Shown: positions 54,326-63,700, counted from the stretch's first letter. The stretch: 64,000 nucleotides of DNA from Streptomyces griseoloalbus (GCA_014650015.1 BMUD01000006.1:133839-197838); one strand, 5' to 3'. The notes: a model not told the origin generated them from the letters alone. A program made the numbers and translations.

Positions 54326-55096
54326 TCAGGCCGCGCCGGTCCCCTGCGTCTCACCGAGCACATGGAGTTGGGTGGCCACGGCGTGGAAGGCGGCGAGCTC
54401 GGCCGCCGCGGCCTCCAGCTTCAGCAGCGCGTCCAGGGCTCCGGGCTCGGTGTCGACGAGCACACCGGGGACGAGGTCGGCGAAGACGCGCACGCCGTGC
54501 ACGGCACCGACCCTGAGGCCGGCGCCCTCCACGAGCGCGGTGAGCTGGTCGGCGGTGAAGCGGCGCGGCATGGGGTCGCCCGTGCCCCATCGGCCGTTCG
54601 GGTCGTCGAGCGCCTGCTTGGCCTCCGTGAAGTGACCGGCGAGGGCGCGGGCGAGCACCGCACCGCCGAGGCCCGCGGCGAGCAGGCTGAGGACGCCGTC
54701 GGGGCGCAGGGCGGCCACCGCGTTGCGGACGCCCTCGGCCGGGTCGTCGACGTACTCCAGGACGCCGTGGCACAGCACGGCGTCGTAGCCGCCGCGCTCG
54801 GCCACGTCGAAGAGGCCGTGGGCGTCGCCCTGCACACCCTGGACCCGGTCGGCGACGCCGGCCTCGGCCGCGCGGCGCTCCAGGGCGAACAGCGCGTTGG
54901 GGCTGGGGTCGACGACGGTCACCCGGTGGCCGAGCCGGGCGAGGGGCACCGCGAAGTTGCCGCTGCCGCCGCCGGTGTCGAGGACGTCCAGCGCCTGCCG
55001 TCCGGTGGCCTCGACCCGGCGTTCCAGGGCGTCCTGGAGGACCTCCCGGACCACGGCGGTACGGAGAGCGGCGCGGGATCGCATCGGGTCCGACAC
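54326..55096 (-). CDS. SAM-dependent methyltransferase
   Basis: 256-residue class I methyltransferase. Motif I is LDVLDTGGGSGNFAVPLARLG, motif II VTVVDPSPNALFALERRA, and the post-I region QGVQGDAHGLFDVAERGGYDAVLCHGVLEYVDDPAEGVRNAVAALRPDGVLSLL. The C-terminal 90 residues (GRWGTGDPMPRRFTADQLTALVEGAGL) are close to CmoM/SmtA-type tRNA methyltransferases, but the substrate is not certain. GTG at 55096 has GAGGAG nine bases upstream; ATG 55084 is an alternative. Confidence 0.92.
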   Translation of the reverse strand: MSDPMRSRAALRTAVVREVLQDALERRVEATGRQALDVLDTGGGSGNFAVPLARLGHRVTVVDPSPNALFALERRAAEAGVADRVQGVQGDAHGLFDVAERGGYDAVLCHGVLEYVDDPAEGVRNAVAALRPDGVLSLLAAGLGGAVLARALAGHFTEAKQALDDPNGRWGTGDPMPRRFTADQLTALVEGAGLRVGAVHGVRVFADLVPGVLVDTEPGALDALLKLEAAAAELAAFHAVATQLHVLGETQGTGAA

Positions 55097-55148
55097 GGCA
55101 GTTGACTCCTCGGCGTGGCACCGCCACCTCGGCGGAGCATGCGGGCTC

Positions 55149-55177
55149 CCTCCCCGGCCGGGTACCGGCCGGGGAGG
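55149..55177 (-). terminator. Terminator of HEPN-family gene
   Basis: A 13-bp perfect stem (55149-55161 with 55165-55177) with the three-base loop gta, about 110 bases downstream of the HEPN gene stop and just upstream of the methyltransferase gene on the same strand. Confidence 0.6.
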
Positions 55178-55286
55178 CGTTCAGGCGCTGCCCACCCTAT
55201 TGCCTACCCCGCGGCACCCGCCCACCTGCCCGCGCCCCCGTGAGACGGGTGCCGACGGCGGTCCGGCGGCGCGGGGCCCGTGACCG

Positions 55287-55859
55287 TCAGCCCGCGTCCG
55301 GTATGCCCCGGGGATCATGGTGCGGGGCCGGTGCCGGAGGGTGGTCCCCGTCGCCGCGGGGCTGTGGGAGGACCGGCTGGAGAACGAGCATGCGCTCGAC
55401 CAGCCGGTGGAACATCGCCACGTCCCGTATCAGGTCGTCGGCGTCCCGGGCGGTCGCCGCGCCCTGGATGCCCGCCTCGGCCCGGGCTCGGCGCCGGGCC
55501 CCCGAGGCGAACAGCGCGCTCCACTCGGTCAGCTCGGGGGCGATCTCGGGGAGCACTTCCCAGGCGCTGCGGATCCTGGCCCGGGCCCGGGGCGAGGTCT
55601 CGGGCCGCCCGCGTGCGGCGAGCACGGCGGCGGCGGTGCGCAGGGCGGCGAGATGGGCCGTCGCGTAGCGCTCGTTGGGTGTGTCGAGGACGGTGGCCTC
55701 GTCGAGTCCGGCACGCGCCTGGGCGAGCAGGTCGAGGGCGGCGGGCGGGGCCGCGGCGCGGCGCGGCACGGGGTGGATGTCGCTCGCCGGGCCGTTCAGC
55801 GAGGGGGCAGGGCGGGTTGCGCGGTGCCGACGGGCCGCGGCTGCGGACGAGTTGGCCAT
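55287..55859 (-). CDS. SAV_6107-type HEPN domain protein
   Basis: 190-residue protein. A basic, disordered N-terminus (about 35 residues) precedes a helical bundle (about 40-160): LDLLAQARAGLDEATVLDTPNERYATAHLAALRTAAAVLAARG, IRSAWEVLPEIAPELTEWSALFASGARRRARAEAG. This pattern is the SAV_6107 family, annotated as HEPN-like. The tail is Pro/His-rich. ATG at 55859 follows AGGAGG by six bases. HEPN folds often bind or cut RNA, but no RxxxxH motif is evident here, so nuclease activity is doubtful. Function unknown. Confidence 0.85.
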   Translation of the reverse strand: MANSSAAAARRHRATRPAPSLNGPASDIHPVPRRAAAPPAALDLLAQARAGLDEATVLDTPNERYATAHLAALRTAAAVLAARGRPETSPRARARIRSAWEVLPEIAPELTEWSALFASGARRRARAEAGIQGAATARDADDLIRDVAMFHRLVERMLVLQPVLPQPRGDGDHPPAPAPHHDPRGIPDAG

Positions 55860-56189
55860 GACGAACCTCCTGTCGTCTTCGTGACGGCACACTGCGACAC
55901 GAGGTGCCGTATGCGCACATCGTGAGGTATGGCACTGACAATCCGTTCCGACCTGGGGTTTTGCTTCGATCGGCCATACGGGTTCCTGGTGACGGCGTGC
56001 TTCGCGGCGATCGTGCGGTGGCCGCACGCACGCTTCGGAGGGGCCGGCCGGTTCCTCGTCCTGGCGCTGCTGACGCTCCAGCTGACCTCGGCCGGCGGCC
56101 CGCCGCCGTCAGGTGTGGACCCTGGACCGGCCGCACCCGGAGCTGAGCCTGTGAACGCACGGACCGGCCTTGCTGTGACAATCGGGGCC
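55860..56189. other. Divergent region HEPN gene / TetR gene
   Basis: 330 bases between divergent genes. The forward frame of the TetR gene stays open across much of it, but the codons before 56190 lack conserved sequence. An AT-richer patch (tatggcactgacaatcc near 55928-55944, ggttttgcttcgatcgg near 55959-55975) probably contains promoters. TGACAAT at 56175-56181 lies eight bases before ATG 56190 and could be a -10 of a nearly leaderless transcript. No palindromic TetR operator was found by eye. Confidence 0.4.
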
Positions 56190-56819
56190 ATGGAAAGCAG
56201 CAGCACCACGCCGGGCGGCAGCGCCCGCCGCGAGGCCACCCGGCAGAGGCTCTACGAGGCGGCCGTCACCCTCATCGCCGAACAGGGCTTCTCCGCCACC
56301 ACCGTGGACGAGATCGCCGAACGGGCGGGAGTCGCGAAGGGCACGGTCTACTACAACTTCGCGAGCAAGTCGGTCCTCTTCGAGGAGTTGCTGCGGCACG
56401 GGGTCGGTCTGCTGACCGCCTCGCTGCGGGAGGCGGCCGAGAAGACGGCCGGGGAGGGCGGCAGCAAGGTCGACGCCCTGGACGCGATGATCCGCGCGGG
56501 GCTGGTCTTCATCGACCGCTATCCGGCCTTCACCCAGCTGTACGTGGCCGAGCTGTGGCGCACCAACCGGGCCTGGCAGTCCACGCTGCTGGTGGTGCGG
56601 CAGCAGGCCGTGGCGGTGGTCGAGGACGTGCTGCGCGAGGGCGTGGCCGGCGGCGAGTTCAGCGAGGAGATCGACGTCCCGCTGACGGCGGCGGCGCTGG
56701 TCGGCATGGTGCTGGTGGCCGCGCTGGACTGGCAGTCCTTCCAGCCGGAGCGCTCCCTGGACGAGGTGCACGCGGCGCTGTCCCGGCTGCTCCAGGGGCG
56801 GGTCAGCGGCCGTCCCTGA
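56190..56819 (+). CDS. TetR family transcriptional regulator
   Basis: 209-residue repressor-type protein. The N-terminal helix-turn-helix (about residues 14-60) reads RQRLYEAAVTLIAEQGF, TTVDEIAERAGVAKGTVYYNFASKSVLFEELL, a textbook TetR domain. The ligand domain (70-205) includes FIDRYPAFTQLYVAELWRTNRAWQ and MVLVAALDWQSFQPERSLDEVHAALSRLL. ATG at 56190 is chosen although its ribosome binding site is weak. It points at the flavoprotein gene 457 bases downstream, which may be its target (inference). A large terminator hairpin separates the two. Confidence 0.94.
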   Translation: MESSSTTPGGSARREATRQRLYEAAVTLIAEQGFSATTVDEIAERAGVAKGTVYYNFASKSVLFEELLRHGVGLLTASLREAAEKTAGEGGSKVDALDAMIRAGLVFIDRYPAFTQLYVAELWRTNRAWQSTLLVVRQQAVAVVEDVLREGVAGGEFSEEIDVPLTAAALVGMVLVAALDWQSFQPERSLDEVHAALSRLLQGRVSGRP

Positions 56820-57276
56820 GCCGGTCGACACCCTCGACGTTTCGAACACCCCGGCGCCTCGGACGTACGAAGGCGCCGGTCCGGGCGGTGGCCGCGTCCC
56901 CCGCGGGCCACCGGTCGGACCGGCGCCTTCCTTGCTCCCCCGTACGTCCCCCCACAACCCCCGTTGCGGTCGTCCCCCGGGTTCCCCCGTGCCTCGCTCC
57001 CGCCGACAGGTGCGGCGGAAGGAGCGGATCGCGGGCCCGTCCCGTTCCGGCGCCCCGTGTCGCCGGTTCCGGGGGCCGTGCCCCTCTCCGTGGTCTCCAC
57101 TCTCTCGTTCCCGCAGGTCGGCCCCCATCCGCGCGCGTACTCATCTCGGTGACTAGGTACGGGTACTCAGCCCTGCGCACCCGTGCCCACGCCCGCCGGA
57201 CGCCGCCTGGTCCCCGGGGCGGGGGCGCGGGTGCTCGGGGACGGGCTTGTCGGTGCCGGCGGATAAAGTCCCTGGC
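56820..57276. other. Intergenic region TetR to flavoprotein gene
   Basis: 457 bases without a gene. After the terminator at 56870-56929 the sequence is unusually C-rich on the plus strand (ccccc runs, 56935-57100). GTACTCA occurs twice in the same direction at 57137-57143 and 57163-57169, flanking ggtacgg. TAAAGT at 57264-57269 lies seven bases before ATG 57277, suggesting a leaderless flavoprotein mRNA. The length and repeat words leave room for a small RNA, most plausibly read on the reverse strand, where the C-rich part becomes G-rich. Confidence 0.4.
56870..56929 (+). terminator. Large terminator hairpin after TetR gene
   Basis: An outer 13-bp perfect stem (56870-56882 with 56917-56929) encloses an inner stem (about 56886-56896 with 56902-56913, one bulge). 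It begins 51 bases after the TetR stop. Confidence 0.8.
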
Positions 57277-58773
57277 ATGGCACGGATTGCGGTGATCGGC
57301 GCCGGGATGGGCGCGATGGCGGCCGCCGCCCGGCTGGCCGTCGCGGGCCACCGGGTGGCGGTGTACGAGCGGACGGACACGTACGGCGGTGCGCTGCGCC
57401 GTCTGGAGCGGGACGGGTTCTCCTTCGACACCGGACCCGGGCTGCTCCCCCTGCCCGCGGTGTACCGCGATCTGTTCGTGAAGACCGGCCGGGAGCCGCT
57501 GGAGGAGTGCGTCGGGCTGGCCCAGGTGGATCCGTCGTCGCACCACGTGTTCGCGGACGGCACGCGCGTGTCGCTGCCCAACGCCTCGCGCGCGGGCGTC
57601 GTCTCCGCCCTGGAGGAGACCCTCGGACCGGCCGCCGCCCGGCGCTGGGGGGACTTCCTGGTGCGGGCCCGGGAGGCCTGGGACCGGTCGCGCCGGCCCC
57701 TGCTGGAGGAGCCGCTGTGGCCCAACTGGCAGATCCTCGCCGAGCGTGAGCCCTACCCTGCGGTCCCGCACAAGAAGCTGCTGCGCACCCGCGTCGCGGG
57801 CACGCTCGCCGAGGTCGGCGCCTGGGAGCTGCGCGACCCCCGGCTGATCGCGCTGCTGGAGAGCCACGCGCTCGCGTACGGCCTCGATCCCCGCGAGGCG
57901 CCGGCGAGCGCCGCCGTGCTGCCGTACATGGAGCACGCCTTCGGCACCTGGTACGTGCGGGGCGGCCTGCGGGAGCTGGCGCGGGCGGTGTACGAACGGT
58001 GTCTGGCCCGCCGGGTGGAGTTCCACTTCGGTGCCGGGGTCGCCGGGATCGTGGAGAAGGACGGCCGGGCGGCGGGGGTGGAGCTCGCCGACGGCGCGGT
58101 GGCGGAGGCGGACTTCGTCGTCGCGGGGGTGGCTCCCGGGGTGCTGGACCGGCTCGGCCGGGGGACGCCGGTGCGCGGTGCGGGCGAGGTTCCGGCACAG
58201 CGGAGTGCGGCGAGCCGGGTCACGGTGCTGCTGGCGCTGCGGGGCGGGCGCCCGGAGGGGACCCCGCACCGTACGGTCGTGCACACCGAGGACCGGGAGA
58301 CGGAGCTTGAGTCGCTGTTCGGACAGCCCGCGGGCCTGCCCGCCCGCCCCACGGTCACGGTCCTGCGGCCGGACGACCCGGCGCTGGTCCCGGACGCCGG
58401 CCACGAGGCGGTCACGGTGACGACGGTGGTACCCGAGGGAGGCGGAGGGGCCCCGGACGCGCTCGCCGAGAAGCTGGTCACCGTCGCCGAGCGGGCGATA
58501 CCCGGCCTGCGCGACCGGCTGCTGTGGCACGAGGTGCGCACCCCGGCCGACATCGCCGCGGAGACCGGTGCGGGGGGCGGCGCGGTGCCGGCGCCGGCCC
58601 TGGCGGCGGCGGGCGGGCGGCTGCTGCATCCGTCCAACGGCACCCGGCTGGCGGGGCTGTTCACGGTCGGCGGCTGGTCCCACCCCGGCGGCGGTCTCCC
58701 GCACGCCGGTATGTCGGGGGCGCTGGTCGCCGGACTGATCGTGGAGGGACCGGAGTTCCGCGGGTCGCAGTGA
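57277..58773 (+). CDS. Phytoene desaturase-like FAD-dependent oxidoreductase
   Basis: 498-residue flavoprotein of the CrtI/CrtN-like amine oxidase superfamily. The FAD-binding motif reads ARIAVIGAGMGAMAAAARLAVAGHRVAVYER, followed by GGALRRLERDGFSFDTGPGLLPLP. MEHAFGTWYVRGGLRELARAV is the conserved middle block. The C-terminal FAD motif is LFTVGGWSHPGGGLPHAGMSGALVAGLI. No other carotenoid gene (crtE, crtB) is in the window, so carotenoid synthesis is not certain; related enzymes act on other isoprenoids or lipids. ATG at 57277 follows TAAAGT closely. Six bases separate it from the convergent next gene. Confidence 0.9.
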   Translation: MARIAVIGAGMGAMAAAARLAVAGHRVAVYERTDTYGGALRRLERDGFSFDTGPGLLPLPAVYRDLFVKTGREPLEECVGLAQVDPSSHHVFADGTRVSLPNASRAGVVSALEETLGPAAARRWGDFLVRAREAWDRSRRPLLEEPLWPNWQILAEREPYPAVPHKKLLRTRVAGTLAEVGAWELRDPRLIALLESHALAYGLDPREAPASAAVLPYMEHAFGTWYVRGGLRELARAVYERCLARRVEFHFGAGVAGIVEKDGRAAGVELADGAVAEADFVVAGVAPGVLDRLGRGTPVRGAGEVPAQRSAASRVTVLLALRGGRPEGTPHRTVVHTEDRETELESLFGQPAGLPARPTVTVLRPDDPALVPDAGHEAVTVTTVVPEGGGGAPDALAEKLVTVAERAIPGLRDRLLWHEVRTPADIAAETGAGGGAVPAPALAAAGGRLLHPSNGTRLAGLFTVGGWSHPGGGLPHAGMSGALVAGLIVEGPEFRGSQ

Positions 58774-58779
58774 GCGCGG

Positions 58780-59733
58780 TCAGTAGCGGTACTGCTCGTC
58801 GTACCCGTTGCCGTTGCCGCCGCCGTTCCCGTGGGTCTGCCCGTCGCCCTGGTACGGGTACGGCTGCTCCGGCGGGAGTTCACCGCCGTACGGGTCCTCG
58901 GGGCTGCGCTGCTGCGGGACCCACAGGCCGCCGGCCGGGGTCTCGGCGGCGTAGGTGCCGGCGTACGGGTCCTGGGCGTAGCCCTGCTGGCCGTACTGCT
59001 GGGGGTCGGCGTAGCCGGTGTCGTACGAGGTGGCGCCGTAGGTCGGGTTGCCGATGTACGGGTCGGAGTAGGCGGCGTACTGCTGCTGGTCCGTGGCGTC
59101 GTAGCCCTGCTGCTGGCCGTAGCCGGAGTAGTCGTAGGCGTGGTTCTGGTCGGCTCCGTGCGCGGCCGCCGCGTACTGGTCCTGGGACGGGGCCGCGTAT
59201 CCGGGGTCACCGCCGTAGACGCCGTAGGAACCGGTGTCGTCGGGCAGGGGCTGCGGCTCGTAGACGGCGGTGGTGTCGGCGGCCGTCGGCTGGGCGGCGC
59301 GCACGGGGGTGAACACGTCGTCGCGGTCGTAGTCGTCGTCCGTGCCGTGGGCGGCCCGGTCGTGCCGGCCGTCGTCCTCGCCACCGTAGCCGCCGGCGGA
59401 CGCCTCCAGGTCGGAGACCTCCAGGGTCGGTTCCTGGCGCCCGCGGCCGCCGCGGCGGCCCTTGGCTGCGGCCAGCATCGGCGCGTTGACCGCCCAGCCG
59501 GACGCGAAGCCGCGGCGGAACGACAGCGTGACGTAGGTCTGGCCGACCGCGAAGGCGGCGGCGCCCAGCCCGATGACGACGACGGACGGGATCAGCACAC
59601 CGAGCACGACACCGAGGAAGCCGCCGAAGGCGAGCAGCCTCCAGCGCAGCCGTGCCTTGTACTGCAGCAGCACCTCGCCGAGCAACCACAGCGCGACGAT
59701 GCCGAACGCGATGTAGAGGACCGTCCAGCCCAT
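58780..59733 (-). CDS. Membrane protein with long Tyr/Gln/Gly-rich tail
   Basis: 317-residue protein. Two membrane spans (residues about 4-24 and 35-65) are followed by a short basic stretch, LSFRRGFASGWAVNAP and AAAKGRRGGRGRQEP. The remaining 210 residues are low complexity, rich in Tyr, Gln, Gly, Asp and Pro with repeated GY, YGQQ and DPY words, such as YDYSGYGQQQGYDATDQQQY. Such prion-like tails can drive assembly or phase separation (inference). ATG at 59733 has GAGAGGGG seven bases upstream. Function unknown; not similar to any enzyme I know. Confidence 0.85.
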   Translation of the reverse strand: MGWTVLYIAFGIVALWLLGEVLLQYKARLRWRLLAFGGFLGVVLGVLIPSVVVIGLGAAAFAVGQTYVTLSFRRGFASGWAVNAPMLAAAKGRRGGRGRQEPTLEVSDLEASAGGYGGEDDGRHDRAAHGTDDDYDRDDVFTPVRAAQPTAADTTAVYEPQPLPDDTGSYGVYGGDPGYAAPSQDQYAAAAHGADQNHAYDYSGYGQQQGYDATDQQQYAAYSDPYIGNPTYGATSYDTGYADPQQYGQQGYAQDPYAGTYAAETPAGGLWVPQQRSPEDPYGGELPPEQPYPYQGDGQTHGNGGGNGNGYDEQYRY

Positions 59734-59789
59734 GTACGCCCCTCTCCCAGTGGTCGCTACGCAGTGTGTCGTATGTGCGTGCGACCGGT

Positions 59790-60722
<933 letters not shown>

Positions 60723-60782
60723 TTAGCCAGGGGACGGCGGTACCCCAACCGCATGCGGGAGATTTGCCGGAAAAGCCGACTT

Positions 60783-60803
60783 GTTGTCCATCCCTTGGAC
60801 AAC
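60783..60803. promoter_or_regulatory. Palindrome upstream of metF
   Basis: The sequence gttgtcca-tccct-tggacaac has perfect 8-base arms with a 5-base gap. It lies 70-90 bases before the metF ATG and 17 bases beyond the thiE stop codon, a fitting place for an operator of metF. No T-run follows on either strand, so a terminator is less likely. The regulator is unknown. Confidence 0.55.
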
Positions 60804-60819
60804 CCTGGACGCACACGGG

Positions 60820-61482
60820 TCAGCCGGCGTCCCGAGCGGCCTGCCGCAGCCGCTTGGCGAACTCGGCGGCCGCCGCGCCCGGGTCGTCCGCGTCGGTGAG
60901 GGCGCGGACGACGACGACCCGGCGGGCCCCGGCGTCCAGGACCTCGTCGAGATTTCCGAGGTCGATGCCGCCGATCGCGAACCAGGGGCGGTCGGTGCCG
61001 AGGGCCGCGGTGTACCGGACCAGGTCCAGGCCGGGCGCGTGGCGGCCGGGCTTGGTGGGGGTGGGCCAGCAGGGACCGGTGCAGAAGTAGTCCACGCCGG
61101 GCTGGACGGCCGCCGCAGCGGCCTCGGACTCGGCGTGGGTGGAGCGGCCGACGAGGATGCCGTCGCCGAGGACGGCACGGGCGGCGGGGACGGGGAGGTC
61201 GCCCTGGCCGAGGTGGAGGACGTCGGCGCGGGCGGCGTGGGCGACGTCCGCGCGGTCGTTGACCGCGAGCAGCTTGCCGTGCCGGGCGCAGGCGTCCGCG
61301 AGGACCGCCAGGTGCTCCAGCTCCTCGCCGGCCTCCATGCCCTTGTCCCGGAGCTGCACGATGTCGACCCCGCCGGACAGGACCGCGTCCAGGAACTCCG
61401 CGAGATCGCCCTGCCGCTTGCGGGCATCGGTGCAGAGGTACACCCGGGCGTCGGCGAGCCGGGCGCGAGCGGTGTCGGTCAT
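60820..61482 (-). CDS. thiE: Thiamine-phosphate synthase
   Basis: 220-residue TIM-barrel enzyme that joins HMP-pyrophosphate and the thiazole phosphate. Family motifs are [66 protein letters not shown] and [33 protein letters not shown] at 61482. It faces thiO, which has a TPP riboswitch, about 2.3 kb away. No riboswitch was recognised in front of thiE itself. Confidence 0.96.
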   Translation of the reverse strand: MTDTARARLADARVYLCTDARKRQGDLAEFLDAVLSGGVDIVQLRDKGMEAGEELEHLAVLADACARHGKLLAVNDRADVAHAARADVLHLGQGDLPVPAARAVLGDGILVGRSTHAESEAAAAAVQPGVDYFCTGPCWPTPTKPGRHAPGLDLVRYTAALGTDRPWFAIGGIDLGNLDEVLDAGARRVVVVRALTDADDPGAAAAEFAKRLRQAARDAG

Positions 61483-61638
61483 GCGGGTACCCCCGGAATG
61501 TCAGTGGCGTACGGACCCGGCGGGCCCGGTGTGTCATCGGCGAGCGCGCCCCCGCCCGCCACGGGCCGGCGCGGCGCGCACCCGGAGGGACCCTATGCCG
61601 ATGGCTCGTCCACCGCGGGACACCCCCTGCGGGGCCGG

Positions 61639-61665
61639 CGGCCGGGGCACGGGATGCCCCGGCCG
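61639..61665. terminator. GC hairpin, 11-bp stem
   Basis: A perfect 11-bp stem (61639-61649 with 61655-61665) with loop cggga. On either strand it could terminate read-through towards thiE. Lies next to the repeat element. Confidence 0.55.
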
Positions 61666-61674
61666 GTGTTGCTG

Positions 61675-61737
61675 GGGCCTGTCTGACCATTCCCGCCTGC
61701 CCTGCGGGCGACGACGCGAATGGTCAGACCGGCCCTA
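61675..61737. repeat. Intact copy of the palindromic repeat element
   Basis: About 63 bases forming an imperfect inverted repeat: the outer arms (gggcctgtctgaccattc and its counterpart gaatggtcagaccggccc) match at about 18 of 20 positions. The central part is cgcctgccctgcgggcgacg. The reverse complement equals the two halves of the interrupted element at 19833-20007 with few differences. Confidence 0.85.
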
Positions 61738-61742
61738 AGGGG

Positions 61743-61768
61743 CGGCGCCACGTCGTCGCGTGGCGCCG
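61743..61768 (-). terminator. Terminator of Rv2175c-like gene
   Basis: A perfect 10-bp stem (61743-61752 with 61759-61768) with a six-base loop, 33 bases downstream of the stop on the reverse strand. Confidence 0.7.
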
Positions 61769-61801
61769 GGTGGTTCTTCGGCTGCGTCGGTCGGACGCGG
61801 G

Positions 61802-62167
61802 TCAGACCGCGAGCGCCTGGGCCCGGCGCTTCACCTCCGTGCCACGGTTCTCGCTCAGTGCCTGTGCGGGCGTGCCCGGCAGGGTGGGGTCGGGAGTGAA
61901 GAGCCACTCCAGCATCTCTTCGACCGTGAAGCCGTCGTCCCGCAGGAGCGTCAGGGTCCCGGTCAGGCCCTTGACCACCTTGTCCCCGTCGATGAAGGCG
62001 GCGGGGACGTGCAGCGCGCGGTTCTCACCTCGGCGTACGGCGATGAGCTGGCCCTCCTTGACCAGCTGCCGGACGCGCGTCACCTCGACGCCGAGCATGT
62101 CGGCGATGTCGGGGAGAGTGAGCCAGGCGGGGACGAGAGCATCGATCTTTGCGTCAATCTCGGTCAC
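61802..62167 (-). CDS. Rv2175c family DNA-binding protein
   Basis: 121-residue protein with an N-terminal winged or MerR-like helix-turn-helix: LTLPDIADMLGVEVTRVRQLVKEGQLIAVRRGENRALHVPAAFIDG. The C-terminus VVKGLTGTLTLLRDDGFTVEEMLEWLFTPDPTLPGTPAQAL is diagnostic for the Rv2175c family, which in mycobacteria is a substrate of the Ser/Thr kinase PknL (established). GTG at 62167 places the conserved start close to the N-terminus; an upstream start at 62245 is possible. DNA target unknown. Confidence 0.92.
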   Translation of the reverse strand: MTEIDAKIDALVPAWLTLPDIADMLGVEVTRVRQLVKEGQLIAVRRGENRALHVPAAFIDGDKVVKGLTGTLTLLRDDGFTVEEMLEWLFTPDPTLPGTPAQALSENRGTEVKRRAQALAV

Positions 62168-62303
62168 GGGTCCAAGCCTGCCACCTGCCACTGACAGTCG
62201 GAAGTCAGCCCCGTCCACCCGGGCGGACGCGTCGCCCCGGCCCACCGGAGCGGGGCGTCACGGACACGCCGGACCGAAGCGTCACGGACACGCCGGACCG
62301 GGG

Positions 62304-63545
62304 TCACGCCGTCGCCGACTTCAACGGCGCGGCCGGATCCGCCAGCAGCCCGGCGTCCATCACCGTGCCCGCCTCGATCAGCCGGCGCCCCTGGGCCAGG
62401 TCCCGGGGCCGCCCCACCGCGAGCAGCGCGATCAGGCGGGACTCCCGGAGCCAGCACACGCTCCACGCCGTCCCCGAGGGGTCCCCGCGCCACACGGTCC
62501 GGTCGGCGTCCGCGTGATGCCCCGCGTACTGCACGAAGCGCCCGAACTGCTCGGACCAGAAGTACGGCACCGGGTCGTACACCGCCGGCGCCCGGCCGGT
62601 GGCGACGCCGAGGATGTTCACGGCGACCGTGCGCGGCCCCTGGAGAGCGTTGTCCCAGTGGTGGACCAGCAGACGCTCGCCATAGCGCCCCGACGGGAAG
62701 GACGCGCAGTCCCCGACCGCGTACACGTCCGGCACGGAGGTCATCAGATGACGGTCGGCCACCACCTCCCCCCGCTGCCCGAGCTCGATCCCGGAGCCCG
62801 CCAGCCAGGCCGTGGCGGGCCGGGCCCCGATGCCGACGACCACGGCGCCGGCGGGCAGCCGCGAGCCGTCGTCCAGGACCACGACGCCGGGCTCGACCCG
62901 CTCCACGCGCGCGTGCGTGCGCAGCACGACCCCGGCCTCGGCGTACCAGGCGGTCATCGGGGCCGCCACCTCGGCGGGCAGGGCCTCGACGAGCGGCCGT
63001 TCCTCGGCCTCCACGACGGTGACCGCGCAGCCCGCCTCACGTGCCGCCGTGGCGAACTCCGCGCCGATCCAGCCGGCGCCGACCACCACGATGTCGTGCT
63101 GTCGCGCGAGGACCGGCCGCAGCCGTTCGGCGTCGTCCAGGGTGCGCAGCAGATGCACGCCGGGGACGCCCTCGGCGCCCGGCAGCCGCACCGGTTCCGC
63201 ACCGGTGGCGATCACCAGCACGTCGTACGGGACGGGCCCGTTCTCCGTGTCCAGCTCGTGGTCGCCGGGGCGCAGGCCGAGCACCTCGCAGCCGAGCCGC
63301 AGCTCGATGCCGAGTTCCTCGAAGTCGACGTCGAAGGCGGAACCCTCGGCCGTGCCGAGCAGCACCGCCTTCGACAGCGGCGGCCGGTCGTAGGGCTGGT
63401 GGGGCTCCGCGCCGATCACGGTCACGGTGCCGGTGAAGCCCTGCTCCCGCAGGGCGGTCGCGGTCCGCACCCCGGCCATGCCCGCGCCCGCCACCACCAC
63501 TCGCCGCGGCTCGGACCGTCCCGGTTGCTGCGTCTGCTCGCTCAC
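62304..63545 (-). CDS. FAD-dependent ferredoxin/rubredoxin reductase-like protein
   Basis: 413-residue pyridine nucleotide-disulfide oxidoreductase-type flavoprotein. The FAD loop reads RVVVAGAGMAGVRTATALREQG, and the NAD(P)H loop DIVVVGAGWIGAEFATAAREAGCAVTVVE. The second FAD motif is VPDVYAVGDCASFPSGRYG. PYDRPPLSK and the C-terminal reductase domain (about 320-405) match ferredoxin reductases of dioxygenase type. No redox-active CxxC is present. Electron acceptor unknown. GTG at 63545 is the start; it is divergent from thiO. Confidence 0.92.
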   Translation of the reverse strand: MSEQTQQPGRSEPRRVVVAGAGMAGVRTATALREQGFTGTVTVIGAEPHQPYDRPPLSKAVLLGTAEGSAFDVDFEELGIELRLGCEVLGLRPGDHELDTENGPVPYDVLVIATGAEPVRLPGAEGVPGVHLLRTLDDAERLRPVLARQHDIVVVGAGWIGAEFATAAREAGCAVTVVEAEERPLVEALPAEVAAPMTAWYAEAGVVLRTHARVERVEPGVVVLDDGSRLPAGAVVVGIGARPATAWLAGSGIELGQRGEVVADRHLMTSVPDVYAVGDCASFPSGRYGERLLVHHWDNALQGPRTVAVNILGVATGRAPAVYDPVPYFWSEQFGRFVQYAGHHADADRTVWRGDPSGTAWSVCWLRESRLIALLAVGRPRDLAQGRRLIEAGTVMDAGLLADPAAPLKSATA

Positions 63546-63700
63546 CCGATCACCATAGGCACCTGACAGCGCATCGATCAGCCGGTTCCGGCGGGGACGG
63601 GCGGGGAGACGAGCGGGGACGAGCCCGTCGCGCGGGCGTGCCGGGCGGAGGCTCCCTTACCCGGCCGGTGCGCCGAGGGCTAGGGTGGCCGTCGTAAAAC

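Larger units (their letters stand above)
61483..61801. other. Intergenic region with three hairpins
   Basis: 319 bases between Rv2175c-like and thiE genes on the reverse strand, without a gene. From right to left it holds a 10-bp hairpin at 61743-61768, the repeated palindrome at 61675-61737 and an 11-bp hairpin at 61639-61665. The first of these is 34 bases after the Rv2175c-like stop. The remaining 150 bases form the thiE upstream region. Confidence 0.55.
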
